A DNA stretch of 64,000 nt from Phalacrocorax aristotelis (taxonomy: Eukaryota; Chordata; Aves; Suliformes; Phalacrocoracidae): the NCBI RefSeq assembly GCF_949628215.1, contig NC_134279.1, positions 84,129,517 to 84,193,516 on the forward strand. The letters run 5' to 3'. The notes beneath the pieces were generated by a model that did no database searches, was not told the origin of the DNA, and saw nothing but the letters and a program-made list of their open reading frames with translations. Positions 1 to 11,249 of the stretch are shown here, piece after piece. The position numbers were made by a program, and so were the translations under genes. How positions within the stretch are numbered: position 1 is the first letter of the stretch; each line of letters starts with the position of its first letter.

Positions 1-47
1 CCACAGCGACACAGCCTTGGGGAGGTCCCCAAGCGATATCCCGGCTT

Positions 48-53
48 TTTAAT
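48..53 (-). terminator. Probable SPEF1 polyadenylation signal (ATTAAA)
   Basis: On the minus strand ATTAAA lies about 120 bases past the SPEF1 stop codon. It is the common variant signal, and no AATAAA is nearer. Positions 54-172 would be the 3' untranslated region. Confidence 0.5.
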
Positions 54-172
54 TAAACTCAAGGCACTGGGATGGCTCTTTCAGCTCAGGAGAAGCTCCC
101 ATGGGAGGGAGACGTAGGGCAGGCGGTGGGGGGCAGCAGTGGGTGAGGGGCTGCGGGTGGGCGAGGGTCCGC

Positions 173-3100
173 TCACCGCTGTTGGCGCTGGGCTTCCTGC
201 AGACGCCGGCTGAGGTCGTCTATCCGCATGTTCTTGAGGTGCAGCAGCTGCTCCAACCTCCCCACCTTCAGCTGCAGGATCTGAGCAGAGACCCCGACAC
301 CCCTTTAGCTTGGGTTTTTGGGGGGTGGGAGGCACATCCATACAACCCAGCCAGGCCCAGCAGTGAGGGGGGGGGCACAGGGAGGACGGGGGGCTCAGGG
401 CCCCGCTGAGGTGGCTGCTGGTGTCACAGAGCAGCATCAGGCATCTTTAACCACAGGGGAAACTGAGGCAGGTGACACCAGCGCCAGATTTGGGGTCTTT
501 ATTCCTGCTCCCACAACCTGCATCGAGCAAATGCTCCCCCAAAACACAGCCCGGGAGCCCCAGCTCCCCACCAGGACCTGGTGACAACTCTTCCCACCCG
601 AGAAGCCTCACAACATTCCTTCCCCTCTTTCAAAATTTTACATCTTAGGAGATGTTTTCCAGCAGAAAAGCCCCGTTTTTAGGCAAGACAGAGACACTGC
701 CCTGGCTCAGTGCTGAATAAAGCTCTGTTTCAAAAATCACCCACTGCCCAGGGTGGAATAAGGGATGCCCGGAGCCTGGTCTGCAGCTCTGGGACAGCCC
801 AGGGGCCACGGCAAGCGTGTGCGGAGGCTCTGCGCAGCCGCGATGCCTGTTCCGCATCACCCGTCGTTACTGCGGGCTGGACCAGAACGGATGAGGAACG
901 GGAACATTTGGGAATCACGGATTGACGTGGCTGCAGGGACTGAACCGCACCTCGGGGCCGTGCTGAGCTATCGCTGCCTTTCTAGCCCGGGTTGAGCAGA
1001 TCTTTTAGGAGCCCAGCACTGCCGGGGAGCAGCCAGAGCTGCTCGGTGCTGCCACAGGGACGGTGTTGGCTGGGGCGATGGAGGGTGGGCTCACCTGGAT
1101 GGTCTCCTGCGCCAGGAGCAGAGCCTGATCCCTTTCCAACAGCTGCAGGGAGCCGGCGCCATCCCCCAGGGGAGGTTGGACACAGCTGCGGAGGCTCTTC
1201 TTCACCCTGGACGGGGAATGGAAACACCGGGACAATGACTGACCCCTCCTGCAGCATTGCTCGCAGCCCACAGAGCCAGACAGGCTGCGGGGCTCAAGCG
1301 CACACCTGGCTCCTCCATGTCCTGCGCCACACATGCTTCCCCTGTGGCACAGGGCTCCCTCGGCCCCCGTGGAGACCCCTTCCCTCAAGGACCCCCCCAA
1401 GAATCACAGCATCCCAGAGTGGCGGGGGTCGGAAGGGCCCTCTGGAGCTCATCCCGTCCCACCCCTGCGTGAGCAGGCACACCCAGAGCAGGGGCACAGG
1501 GCCGCGTCCAGGCGGGGGGTGAATGTCTCCAGGGAAGGGACCCCACAGCCTCTCTGGGCAGCCTGTGCCCCTGCTCTGGCACCTGCACAGGGAAGGGGTT
1601 TGTCCTCATGTTCAGGTGGAACTTCCCGTGTTCCAGCTTGTGCCCGTGGCCCCTTGGCCTGGCGTTGGGCACCACTGAAAAGAGCCCGGCCCATCCCCCT
1701 GACACCCGCCCTTCAGATATTTATAGGCATTGATGAGATCCCCCCTCAGCCTCCTCTGCTCCAGGCTGAACAAGCCCAGGTCTCTCAGCCTTTCCTCCCA
1801 AGGGAGATGCTCCAGCCCCTGACCATCTCCGTAGCTCTCCCCTGGACTCTCTCCAGCAGTTCCCTGCCCTTCTTGAACTGGGGGCCCAGAACCGGACGCA
1901 GCACCCCAGATGTTGCCTCACTGGGGCAAAGCAGGGGGGGAGGAGAACCTCCCTCGCCCTGCTGGCCACACTCCTTTCCATGCCCCCCAGGGCACCGCTG
2001 GCCCCCTTGGCCCCAAGGGCCCGGTGCTGGCTCAGGGTCACCTCGCTGCCCCCCAGCACCCCCAGGGCCTTCTCAGCAGAGCCGCTCTCCAGCAGGTCCC
2101 CCCCAGCCTGTGCTGGTGCAGGGGGTTCTTCCTCCCCAGGGGCAGGACCCTGCATGTGCTTGTGTTGAATTTCATCAGGTCCCCTGGGCCCAGCTCTCCA
2201 GCCTGGCCAGGACTCGCTGGATGGCAGCACAGCCTCTGGTGCATCAGCCGCTCCTCCCAGCTTGGGATGATCAGGGAACTCGCTGAGGGGACGCTCTGTC
2301 CCTTCGCCCAGGGATCCCTTCACCCAGAAGGACACATCACCAGCGAGCATGACCAGCACCTCTTACCCGGCAGCCCTGGGAGACTCCTGAGTGCAGCCTC
2401 CACTCTTCACCTTTGAGTAGCCTGCAAAATGCAGCAGTTAGCACATGATCTCCCCAAACAGCTCTGCCCCCCCAACCATGGGGAAACCCCCTTCCAGCAA
2501 TCCCCCCAGTGCTGGCCAAGCTCGTTATCTGGGTGCCCCTGCACAAGGCAGGGCTGTGGGTGCCCCCTCCAGGGACCAGAATGGTCACAGTTTGGGGTTT
2601 GGACCCCGGTGAGCCCATAGCATGGCCGGGATGGGACCCTCCTCTCCGCCGCGCTGCACACCAGCCCTACCCGTCTCCAGGTAGCTGACCTCTTCCAGCA
2701 CTGCCCGTACACCTGGCTCCTGCATGGAGAGGCAGGGAAACACCATCAGGCTTGGCCACACGCCGTGGTGCTCCCTGTGCGTGAGCCCACAAACAGCCCC
2801 CATGCAGGGAGAGGGCCCCAGGGTCAGGAGAATGGGGGACATGGTATCCCCAAGCCCACATGGCTCTTTGTGTCTCACATGAGTGGGGAGCACAGTGAGG
2901 AGGGCCGGGTGATGGGCGGTGGGAACAGAACGTGATGGGGATGGCATCCCCTCTCCTCCCCACTCACAGCGGCTCCTCCCGGGCTGCCCGGGCCAAGCCA
3001 AGGCTTGCGGAGCGAGCGGTGCCACCGCGCTTCCGACGACGGTGCACGGCTGCCATCTGCGGCCACCGAGCGAGGCCGGCTCTGCCACCCGCATCGCTCC

Positions 3101-5325
3101 CAGCAGGGTGCTCCCACCCCAGCTCTGCTCACGCGAGGGGCTCCCCTGCCTCGGAACACCCCACTATGCTTCCCCACAGAGCTGCAGACAGGGAGACAGC
3201 AGTGGGATCCTCATGATGAGGAGAAAGAGGCACATGGGTGGAAAGCGATGCCGACAAGGACGTCTGGAGCTCAGCTGGGTCCCCCTGGCCCTACCCTGAT
3301 TACACTGACCTCTCAGTGGGGTGGCTACTCGCCCTTATCACCCCCCAGCCCGTAGCACATGGCATCTACAAGCAGGAGGCGGCACGCCAAGTGCCCCCTT
3401 TCCCCCAGCCCCCGCTGACCTGGCCTGGGCTGGGCACCACCTTGCTCTGCTTCTGCTTCTCCTCGATCTTCTGCCGCAGCAGGAGCAGCACCTGCTCCAC
3501 CACGCCCGGCCGGCACTGCACGACCTGCCGGATCACGTCATTCGGAATGGAGAAATTCAGCTTACTCAGCACTTTCCTAGAAGAGGAGACAAATGAGTGC
3601 CCAGGAGAGCACGAGGCAGGCATCCCCTGCCTGCGGCACCCTGACCTGTGTCCCAGCTGGCCTGGTCCCCAAAGAGGGACACTCTGTGGGGCAGCACGTT
3701 GCTCCCAGCAAGGGGGAGCAGGGGGGCTGCCCCCCTGGTACTCTTAGAATCATAGAATCATGGAATCATCAAGGTTGGAAAAGACCTCTAGGGTCATCAA
3801 GGCCAACTCTTAACCCAAAGCTACCATGTCTCCTAAACCATGCCCTGAAGTGCCACGTCTACACATCTTTTAAATACCCCCAGGCACGGTGACTCCCCCA
3901 CCTCTCTGGGCAGCCTGTGCCAGGGCCTGACCGCTCTGGCAGGGAAGACATTTTCCCTCATCTCCAACCTAAACCTCCCCTGACGCAGCTTGAGGCCGTT
4001 CCCTCTCGTCCTGTCACTGGTGACTTGGGAGCAGAGACCAGCCCCCCCCTCACTCCAGCCCCTCTCAGGCAGCTGCAGAGAGAGAGAAGGGCTCCCCTCA
4101 GCCTCCCCTTCTCCAGGCTAAACCCCCCCAGCTCCCCCAGCCACCCCCCAGCACACTTGTGCTCCAGACCCTGCCCCAGCCCCACTGCCCTTCTCTGGAC
4201 ACGCTCCAGCCCCTCAGGGGCCTTCTTGTCCCGAGGGGCCCAAACCTGAGCCCAGCATTCGAGGTGGGGCCTCCCCAGGGCCGAGCACGGGGGCCCCATC
4301 CCTGCCCGGCTCCTGCTGGCCACCCCAGTGCTGACACAAGCCCGGGGGCTGGTGGCCTCCTTGGCCACCTGGGCACTGCTGGCTCATGCCCAGCCGGCTG
4401 TCAGCCAGCACCCCCAGGGCCTTCTCCGCCGGGCACTTCCCAGCCCCTCTGCCCCAGGCCTGGGGCGTTGCCTGGGGTTGGTGTGACCCAAGGGCAGGAC
4501 CCGGCCCTGGGCCTTGTTAAACCTCACACAAGTGGCCTCGGCCCATGGATCCAGCCTGTCCCGGTCCCTCTGCAGAGCCTCCCTGCCCTCCAGCAGATCG
4601 ACACTCCCGCCCAGCTTGGTGTCACCTGCAACTCCCTGAGGGTGCCCTCGATCCCCTCGTCCAGATTGTTGTTATTAAACAGAAATGGCCCCAAAACTGA
4701 GCCCTGGGGAACACCCCTTGTGACCAGCTGCTGACTGGATTCAGCTCTGTTCACTCTCTGGGCTCGGCCACCCAGCTGGTTTTCTGTCCAGCGAAGAGTC
4801 CACCTCTCCAAGCCATGAGCCGCCAGTTTCTCCAGGGGAATGCTGTGGGAGATGGTGCCAAAGGCTTTACGAAAGCCCAGGCAGACACCACCCGCAGCCT
4901 CTCCCTGACGCACCGGGCGGGTCGGTGGGCCACAGGAGGAGATCAGGCTGGTACCTGTTGAGGTGCCCCCAGTTGGCGAGCTTCTGCGGTGTGGAGCTGG
5001 CGGGCACGTAGCTGTGCAGCTGCACCATGGCGGGGAAGAAGAATTTCACCATCTCGGCTGCCAGCACTGGGGGAAGAGGGGAGGAGATGGGCTGGGGGCG
5101 GCGGGCACCCCGCGAACCACCCCCGCCGCGGCCTGCGCTCCCCAGGCCCGGCACCCACCTGGGGCCCACCCCCGGCCCCCGGCCCGGCGCCCCCCCGCCG
5201 GTCCCGCCGCGCCCACCCCCGTCGCTGAAGTCGCGGGCGATGCTCCTGCGCGGCCGGGAGAGCGGCAGGGTGTCCAGCCAGGCGTAGAGGGCCGGCAGCT
5301 CGCCCGCCGCCCCGCCGCCCGCCAT
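173..5325 (-). CDS. SPEF1: Sperm flagellar protein 1 (CLAMP), calponin-homology microtubule protein
   Basis: Seven coding exons fit, in order: 5217-5325, 4955-5066, 3441-3576 (or from 3420 with the alternative donor), 2671-2719, 2367-2421, 1095-1206 and 173-280. All junctions keep phase and give 226 or 233 residues; human SPEF1 has 236. The N-terminal half is the calponin-homology domain ([17 protein letters not shown], then NWGHLNR and [17 protein letters not shown]). The C-terminal exon is a coiled coil ending in [17 protein letters not shown]. The family bundles and stabilises microtubules in cilia, flagella and epithelial apical arrays. The CH domain and last two exons are certain by recalled human sequence. 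The short exons 2671-2719 and 2367-2421 are weaker, supported by phase, splice sites and loose similarity. The start is the first ATG before the conserved LPALYAWLD segment. An X-box lies 42 bp upstream. Two CR1 fragments occupy its introns. Confidence 0.93.
281..1094. other. Last SPEF1 intron, no other gene seen
   Basis: This intron holds no recognised element. AATAAA-like hexamers occur on both strands, but none is placed where a gene end is expected. Confidence 0.5.
1399..2311 (-). mobile_element. CR1 LINE fragment, 3' part, minus orientation
   Basis: The left edge (minus-strand 3' end) has the CR1 terminal region with the ATCACAG/ATCCCAGAGTGG block. The body matches the plus-strand copy at 20590-21955 through the end of the reverse transcriptase and the 3' UTR. 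It is 5'-truncated, lies in the SPEF1 intron between exons 2367-2421 and 1095-1206, and stops about 55 bp short of the splice donor of the former. Confidence 0.85.
3744..4912 (-). mobile_element. CR1 LINE fragment with decayed reverse transcriptase end
   Basis: It begins with the typical avian CR1 3' terminus (repeats of AGAATCATAGAATCATGG on the plus strand, then the AAGGTTGGAAAAGACCT block). On the minus strand it retains RT palm residues such as [14 protein letters not shown] and [10 protein letters not shown]. The 5' part is missing. It fills most of the SPEF1 intron between exons 4955-5066 and 3441-3576. A run of Asn codons and in-frame decay show it is inactive. Confidence 0.88.
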
Positions 5326-5366
5326 GAGGCCTGCCGCCACCCCCGGGCCCGGCCGGGCCGCGTCCC

Positions 5367-5380
5367 GCCGCCATGGCAAC
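5367..5380. promoter_or_regulatory. X-box (RFX site) in the SPEF1 promoter
   Basis: GCCGCCATGGCAAC has a perfect right half (GGCAAC), a 2-bp spacer and an imperfect left half of the RFX palindrome GTTGCC-N-GGCAAC. It lies 42 bp upstream of the SPEF1 ATG. RFX factors drive ciliary genes through such sites, which suits SPEF1. A GCATGCTGGGA block follows at about 5392. Confidence 0.65.
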
Positions 5381-5435
5381 GGCGCCGCGGGGCATGCTGG
5401 GAGCGCGCCGGCGGCCGGCAGCGGGCGGGGGCGCT

Positions 5436-6240
5436 CAGCGATGGGGGGGCGGGGGGGTGTCTGGGGGTCCTGAGCGATGGGAGGGGGGCTGAGCGATGGG
5501 GGAGAACGAGGGGGGGTCTGGGGGTCCTGAGCGATGGGGGAGAACGGGGGTGTGTCTGGGGGGTCCTGAGCGATGGGGGAGAACGGGGGGGGGGGTCTGG
5601 GGGTCCTGAGCGATGGGGGAATGGGGGTTCTGGGCGATGGGAGGGGGACAGAGTGATGGGGGAGAATGGGGAGGGTCTGGGGGTCCTGAGCGATGGGGGT
5701 GTCTGAGCAATGAGGGGGTCTGGGCACGGGAGGGACGTCAGGGGGTCCTGAGCGATGGGGGAGCGGGGGGGTGTCTGGGGGTCCTGAGCGATGGGAGGGG
5801 GGCTGAGTGATGGGGGAGAACGGGGGGGTGTCTGGGGGTCCTGAGCGATGGGGGAATGGGGGTCCTGAGCGATGGGGGAGAATGGGGGGGGTCTGGGGGT
5901 CCTGAGCAATGCGGGGTGGCTGAGCGATGGAGGAATGGAGGGGGTCTGGGGGTTCTGAGCAATGGAGGGGTCTGGGGGTCCTGAGTGGTGGGGGAATGCA
6001 GGGCTCTGAGCAATGCGGGGGGTCTGGGGGTCCTAGGAAAGGAGGACAGAGGGTCTGGGGGTGGCTCAGAGCAAGGGGGTTGTCTGGGGATCCTGAGAAA
6101 TGGGGGTCTGAGGGACTCTGAACAAGTTGGAGGGGTCTGGGGGTCCTGGGAAGGGGCGACCTGGGGCACTCAGATCAAGGGGGGGCCTAGGGATCTGGAG
6201 GGGCTCTGAGCAAGGAGGGGCCTGGGAATCCTGGGCAAGG
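5436..6240. repeat. Minisatellite, ~36-40 bp unit, about 20 copies, upstream of SPEF1
   Basis: Each unit contains GCGATGGGGGAGAACGGGG followed by TCTGGGGGTCCTGA, with length and base variation. Units decay towards the right end. The plus strand is G-rich with runs of four or more Gs in nearly every unit, so quadruplex formation is possible. Open frames through it on either strand follow from the repeat structure and are not genes. Confidence 0.85.
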
Positions 6241-9200
6241 GGTGTCTGGGGGGCTCAGAGCAGGAGGGGGCATCTAGGGGATGCAGAACCAGATTGAGGG
6301 AGCCTGTGAGCAATGAGGGGCCCAGGACCATGGTGATTGGGGGCCCCAAGCTACTGGGAGGCTCTGGGGGGCTACATGCAACAGGAGAGGGCCTGGGGGT
6401 GGTGAGACCACAGCAAAGGGGTCCCTGAGCAAAGAGGGGGCTTTTAGGGGTCCAGAACCAGGTCAAGGGGGGCCACAAGCAGTGGGGGAGGCCAGGGGAG
6501 TCCCCAGCACCCACCAACAAGGAGGACCGCAAGCAAGGGGGGGTCCCCGCTCTGGGAAGGTGCAAGGAGGAGGATCCCAAGATGATCCTATGGTGGACCC
6601 CAATGTGGTGGGGGGCTCCAGCTCCCATCCGTTCAGGCTAAAGATCAGCTGGAGATGTTGCTCTTGGCAGTGGGTACCCCAAGTCTGTGCCCAGGGCCTG
6701 CAATCCCCTCCTGGGGGGCACCCGCTGCGGGGGGACACTTCCCAGGGATGGGCATCACAGCTGGGATGGACCCTTGGGATGGACACTCTCCTTGGGATGG
6801 ACATCGTAGTCCCCCCCCACATGGGCAGGAATGGGCAGATTACAGCGCTGTGGGCAGCAATACCAGGGGGGGAGTGAGACGCTGGGGATGCCGATAAGCC
6901 CCGTCTGCGGCTTGGTCCCCAGCGAGGTGGGACGGGGACAGCGTGGGGATGGCTCCCGCCGAGGGGGCAGTTTATCTGCTGCTGCCGCCTGCACGGTCCC
7001 TTCCGCTCCTTCACCACAGCAGAGCCCAGACCCGGGAGCTCCGACTCTGCCACCGGCAGCCCTGCAGGATGTGTGCCTCAGTTTCCCCACCCTGTCCCTC
7101 TTCTGGCCACAGCAGCTGCAAAAAGGGGGGACTGACGGGGTTTCGCTCCTGGTTTGCTTCTCACTGAAGATAAAAGGAGCCTGAAATGGTTTATTTTTGG
7201 CCAAACCAAAACTAAATTCAGCGAGTCGAACCAGAATCCCCCTCTCCCTGGCAGGGCAGGGTTCTGGCAGCAGCCACCCTCCCTGGGCCCCCGCAGGAGC
7301 GGGTGGCAGCCGCAGCCTCCCCTGGGTGCGCAGAGCAGAAAGCAGCAAAACAGGAAGGGGGGGACGGAGACGCCCCTTTGCCCCCCCGCAGTTTCCTCCC
7401 CACCACAGCGGCGGATGCTTCAGGGTGGGGAGGTTTTGCTCCGTGAACCCCAGGACCCTCCGTCCGCCCCTCCTGAAACTGCAGCCTCAGCCAGAGCCTC
7501 CACCGCGGCCGCGGGTCCCGGCTGTGCCGGCAAGGCCACTTTCCGTGCCACCACCACCACCAGCCCTTCGGCATCTCGCTGCCACCATCATCCTCCTCTT
7601 GTGTTCCTCCAGCTTTAAAATCTCTCAAATCCTGTATTTTGGTGCTAAGGTGCCTGGAGCCCCACGCGGCCCACGTCTGGGGAGGTGGGTGATGCCCCCG
7701 CTCGCCACCTGCACCGTTGTTCAGCCACGACCCCCACCCAGAGCCGCCGCATTCCCGAGCTGGGGCCGGTGGCTTCGCGATGCCCGCGGTGACACAGGCC
7801 ACGGTGGCGTGCTGCCACGTGCGTGCTGCCCACGAGCTGCCACGCAGGACCCCGGGGATGCTCCGTCCCTCAGCTGCAGGGCACCAGCAGGGAGGGAGCC
7901 AGAGGCTGGTACCCTCCTCCTGCATCCCCTGCCATCATGCCACGCCGTGTCACCCCACGTGTGGGGCCTTGCCCCACAGATCCCCTGGGGCCAGCGCCGA
8001 GGGCACCGGGGTCCTGCCACAGCCGCCCCATGCAGAGCAGTGATGCCCCCCTGCCCCCAAATAACCAGCCACGGTTATAAAGAATTTGGAAAAAAACAGG
8101 TGGATGGGCATGCTTTGCCCTTAAACCCTCTTGGGGCAGAAAACAGGTTTCCTGTGGTCGGGCGAAAGCTTTTGTGGAAGATGTCAGTGGTTTTGGCGTG
8201 TGTTCCTGCCCAGAGCACCCAGGCTGGGAGGGAAGCCAGAGGGAAAAGGGGATGCTGTGGGATTATTTCCTGAAGGCAGGGGGAACTGGTCCCCCAGGTG
8301 GGGGTCCCACATTGGGGCAGCCCAGTCTGGGTGAGGGGCACGGGGAGGCGGTGGGACACCCACAGCCAGTCGGTGGGGTGGGATGCCGTGGGGGTGCAGC
8401 CCTGGGGCAGGGGGGGACTGTCGCCCACCCCCAGCCCAGCCCTGCCGCTGCCAACAGCCCCCCACTCCGTCCTCGTTAATTAGAGTAATCTTTATGGCAG
8501 CTCTTGCTGTGTGGCCATTAAAGCAAGCCAGCCTCCTCCAGCTCCTAAAGCCCCCCTCCCCACACACCGTGCCCTGGCTTCACCCAAGCCCCTGCCCCAG
8601 GGCAGGCAGCAGCACACCAGGGAGGTGGGGGGCTCCGGGGGGGCCCACCCCTGCATCCCACAATGGAGAGGAGCAGATGGGGCTTTGTGCAGGTCCTGCT
8701 GCAGAGAAGGGGCTCTGCAGCACCCCAGGGAGCCCCCCATCCCCCTCTTTGCAGCCCCACTCCCCAAAACACTCTGTTTGGAGGGGGGAAGACCAGAGCA
8801 TGTGGCCCTTTCCCCAGTGGCGCAGCTGCCTGCAGAGCCCCATGAGCCTCCCCCCGTGCAGCTGTGGCTGAGCTGGCTGGAGACCCCCTTCCCTCCCCGA
8901 GGCCCCCAGCATGGGCTCGGGGCGGCCACCAGCGCTGGGCCCCCCGGCCTCCGGCCCCAGCCCAGCCTTCTGTGGCTGGAAGCAATTAAAGCCCTTGGTG
9001 GCCAGGGAGGATGTCCTGCAGCCGCCCAGCAGCGCTGGGGGGCCAGCGAGCCCCCCGCCCCGGGGATGCCTGTCCTCCTCCCTGGGGCACCCTGGGTGCT
9101 GCACCCACGCCCCGGGGACCCCCAGCCCACTGCAGCACGGATCCCCAGCCCCGCTGCTGCACTGGGATGTGCTGGGATGCACTGGGACATGTCTGGGATC

Positions 9201-10079
9201 CCTGGGTGGGGTGGGGGGCAGCGGACCCCCCATGCCCTTCGCTCACTATGGGAGGGCAGGGTCTGGCCAGTATGGGGGTGTCGCCAGAGCCAGCCGGACC
9301 AAACGCCACCCCCAGCTGGGAGAGCTGCCCAGTCACCTGCCCCTGCCCTGGCTGGGGAGGGGGTCTCCAGCCCGGCCACCCCCTCCCCTTTTCTTTTCCT
9401 CTCTGAAAGGAAAGAATGGGGCTGGGGACAATGGATGACAGGCTGGGATGGCCACCCAGGCCGCGGCCGCCCAGCGCATTCCTGCCCAGCTTTCCATTGG
9501 AAAGCCCCCGGCTGGGCTGGAGACCCCCTCCCCAGGCAGGGGTCTGGCCAGCCGCCCTCCCCAGGCAGACAGATGGAGGTCCATGCCCGGCGAGGGACCA
9601 GGCTGGGGGGACAGAGTGGAAGGTTTGGGTTTCAGGCAGCACCGTGGCCCCGGGATGCATGGCAGCACGTGGCTTTGGCACCGGTGGGTGTCTAAGCCGG
9701 GAGGAGTGGGGGGTACCCAGCCAGGACCCCGTGGGGAACAGCAGGGCGAGGGGCAGCCCCGGTCCATGCAGGCTGTGGAGTGGGTCCATGTGGGAAGGGG
9801 TATTTTGAGCTTTCCAGCTTTTTCGTTAGGGCTGCGGTGGGCAATGTGGGCCCCTTCCCTTCCCTTCCCAATGTGGGGCTGGCCCCCAGTCTGACCCCAG
9901 TTCACACTGGGGCTGAGGCCAGCACCCCCCAGCACCCACTCCAGGCCCTGGAGCTGGCACGTGGCAGGGGGCCAGGGGGGGCCAGGAGGGACCTGTGTCC
10001 AAATACTGCGACCTCCCCAGAGCCACACCATCGCCCACATACACCCATCGCACACCTGCCACTCACTGTGCCCAGCTGT
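6241..10079. other. Gene-free stretch between SPEF1 and CDC25B
   Basis: No exon with a recognisable protein was found. Three short AT-richer islands stand out from the GC-rich background: about 7150-7230 (contains TGGTTTATTTTTGGCCAAAC), about 8060-8200, and 8470-8530 (TTAATTAGAGTAATC). These are possible conserved elements. An imperfect inverted repeat of about 26 bp lies at 9352-9376 and 9510-9537. Human CENPB would map in this interval but is absent. Confidence 0.5.
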
Positions 10080-10960
10080 GCACCCCACTACGCAGCCCCC
10101 CAATCACATGTGTCCCCAGCCATGCACCCCTCTGTGTCTCCCCCCAGCCGTGTCCCCCCCCAGCCATTTCCCCGAGAACCCCCAGCCATGCATCCCTCCA
10201 TGTCCCTTCCCGGTCACAGCCCCCCACCATGTCCCCCAAGCCATGCACCCCTCCACACCCCACCCCAAGTCATGCACCCCTGTGTCCCCCCTCAGCCATG
10301 TCCCCCACTGTGTCCCCCCAGTCATGCACCCCTCCATGTTTTCTCCCCCCCACAGCTATGACCCCCACCATGTCCCCTCAGCCATGACCCCCTCTGTGTC
10401 CCCCAGCCATGTCCCCCTCCGTGTTCCCCCTCAGCTATGTCCCCTCCCATGTCCCCCCCAGCCATGACCCCCCCGTGTCCCCCAGCCATGCACCCCTCCA
10501 TGTTGTGTCCCCCCCAGCCATGGCCCCCTCTGTGTCCCCCCACAGCTATGACCCCCGCCATGTCCCTCCAGCCACGTCCCCCTCTGTGTCCCCTCCAGCC
10601 ATGGCTCCCCCGTGTCCCCCCAGCCATGGCCCCCTCCACATTCCCCCTCAGCTATGTCCCCCCCCAGCCATGCCCCCCTCCCCCCCAGCTATGACACCCC
10701 CCCCCCCACGGTCCCCTCTGTGTCCCCCCACAGCTATGACCCCCACCATGTCCCTCCGGCCACGTCCCCCTCTGTGTCCCCCAGCCACGTCCCTCTCCAC
10801 GTTCCCCCTCAGCTATGTCCCCTCCCGTGTCCCCACCCAGCCATGACCCCCCCGCGTCCCCCCGCCCCGCAGCCCTCCACCCCCCCAGCCATGAACCCTC
10901 CCCGTCCCCCCACCCCCCCCACGCGTGCACCCCTCCACGTCCCCCCAGCCCCACCCCTGT
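10080..10960. repeat. Degenerate minisatellite upstream of CDC25B
   Basis: Repeats built on CAGCCATGTCCCCC / CAGCCATGACCCCC alternate with GTGTCCCCC and CAGCTATG variants and run to the edge of the CDC25B CpG-rich promoter. Units are 15-35 bp and irregular. There is no coding signal beyond open frames caused by the repeat. Confidence 0.75.
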
Positions 10961-11029
10961 GCGCCCCCCCCCCGGCCCGCGGCGCGGCGTGGCGTGGCCC
11001 TGCCCCGCGGGGGCGGCCGGGGCCGCCCC

Positions 11030-11224
11030 ATTGGCTCCCGCCGCGCTTCGCCCCTGTTATTTTTCGAATATAAATAGGGGCGGCGGCAGCGCGCGCCCGG
11101 CCGGGGCCCCCCCACACCGGCCACGGACCCGCGCGGCGCGACCCCGCTCCTCGGGGCGTGGGGGGGGGGGGGGGGAAGCAACCACAGAGCGGATTATATC
11201 GCGATATATCTATTTTTAAATTGG
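11030..11224 (+). promoter_or_regulatory. CDC25B core promoter: CCAAT, CHR-like, TATA-like, palindrome
   Basis: An inverted CCAAT box (ATTGG, 11030-11034) is followed by TTCGAA (11063-11068), a CHR-type element, and TATAAATA (11069-11076). CCAAT plus CHR at about 30 bp spacing is the usual layout of cell-cycle genes bound by NF-Y and DREAM/MuvB. Downstream are a 16-base G run (11160-11175), the perfect 14-bp palindrome TATATCGCGATATA (11195-11208) and a second ATTGG at 11220-11224. Motifs are seen directly; binding is inferred. Confidence 0.6.
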
Positions 11225-11249
11225 TTTTCGGTGGGTTTCGCGGCCCCGC

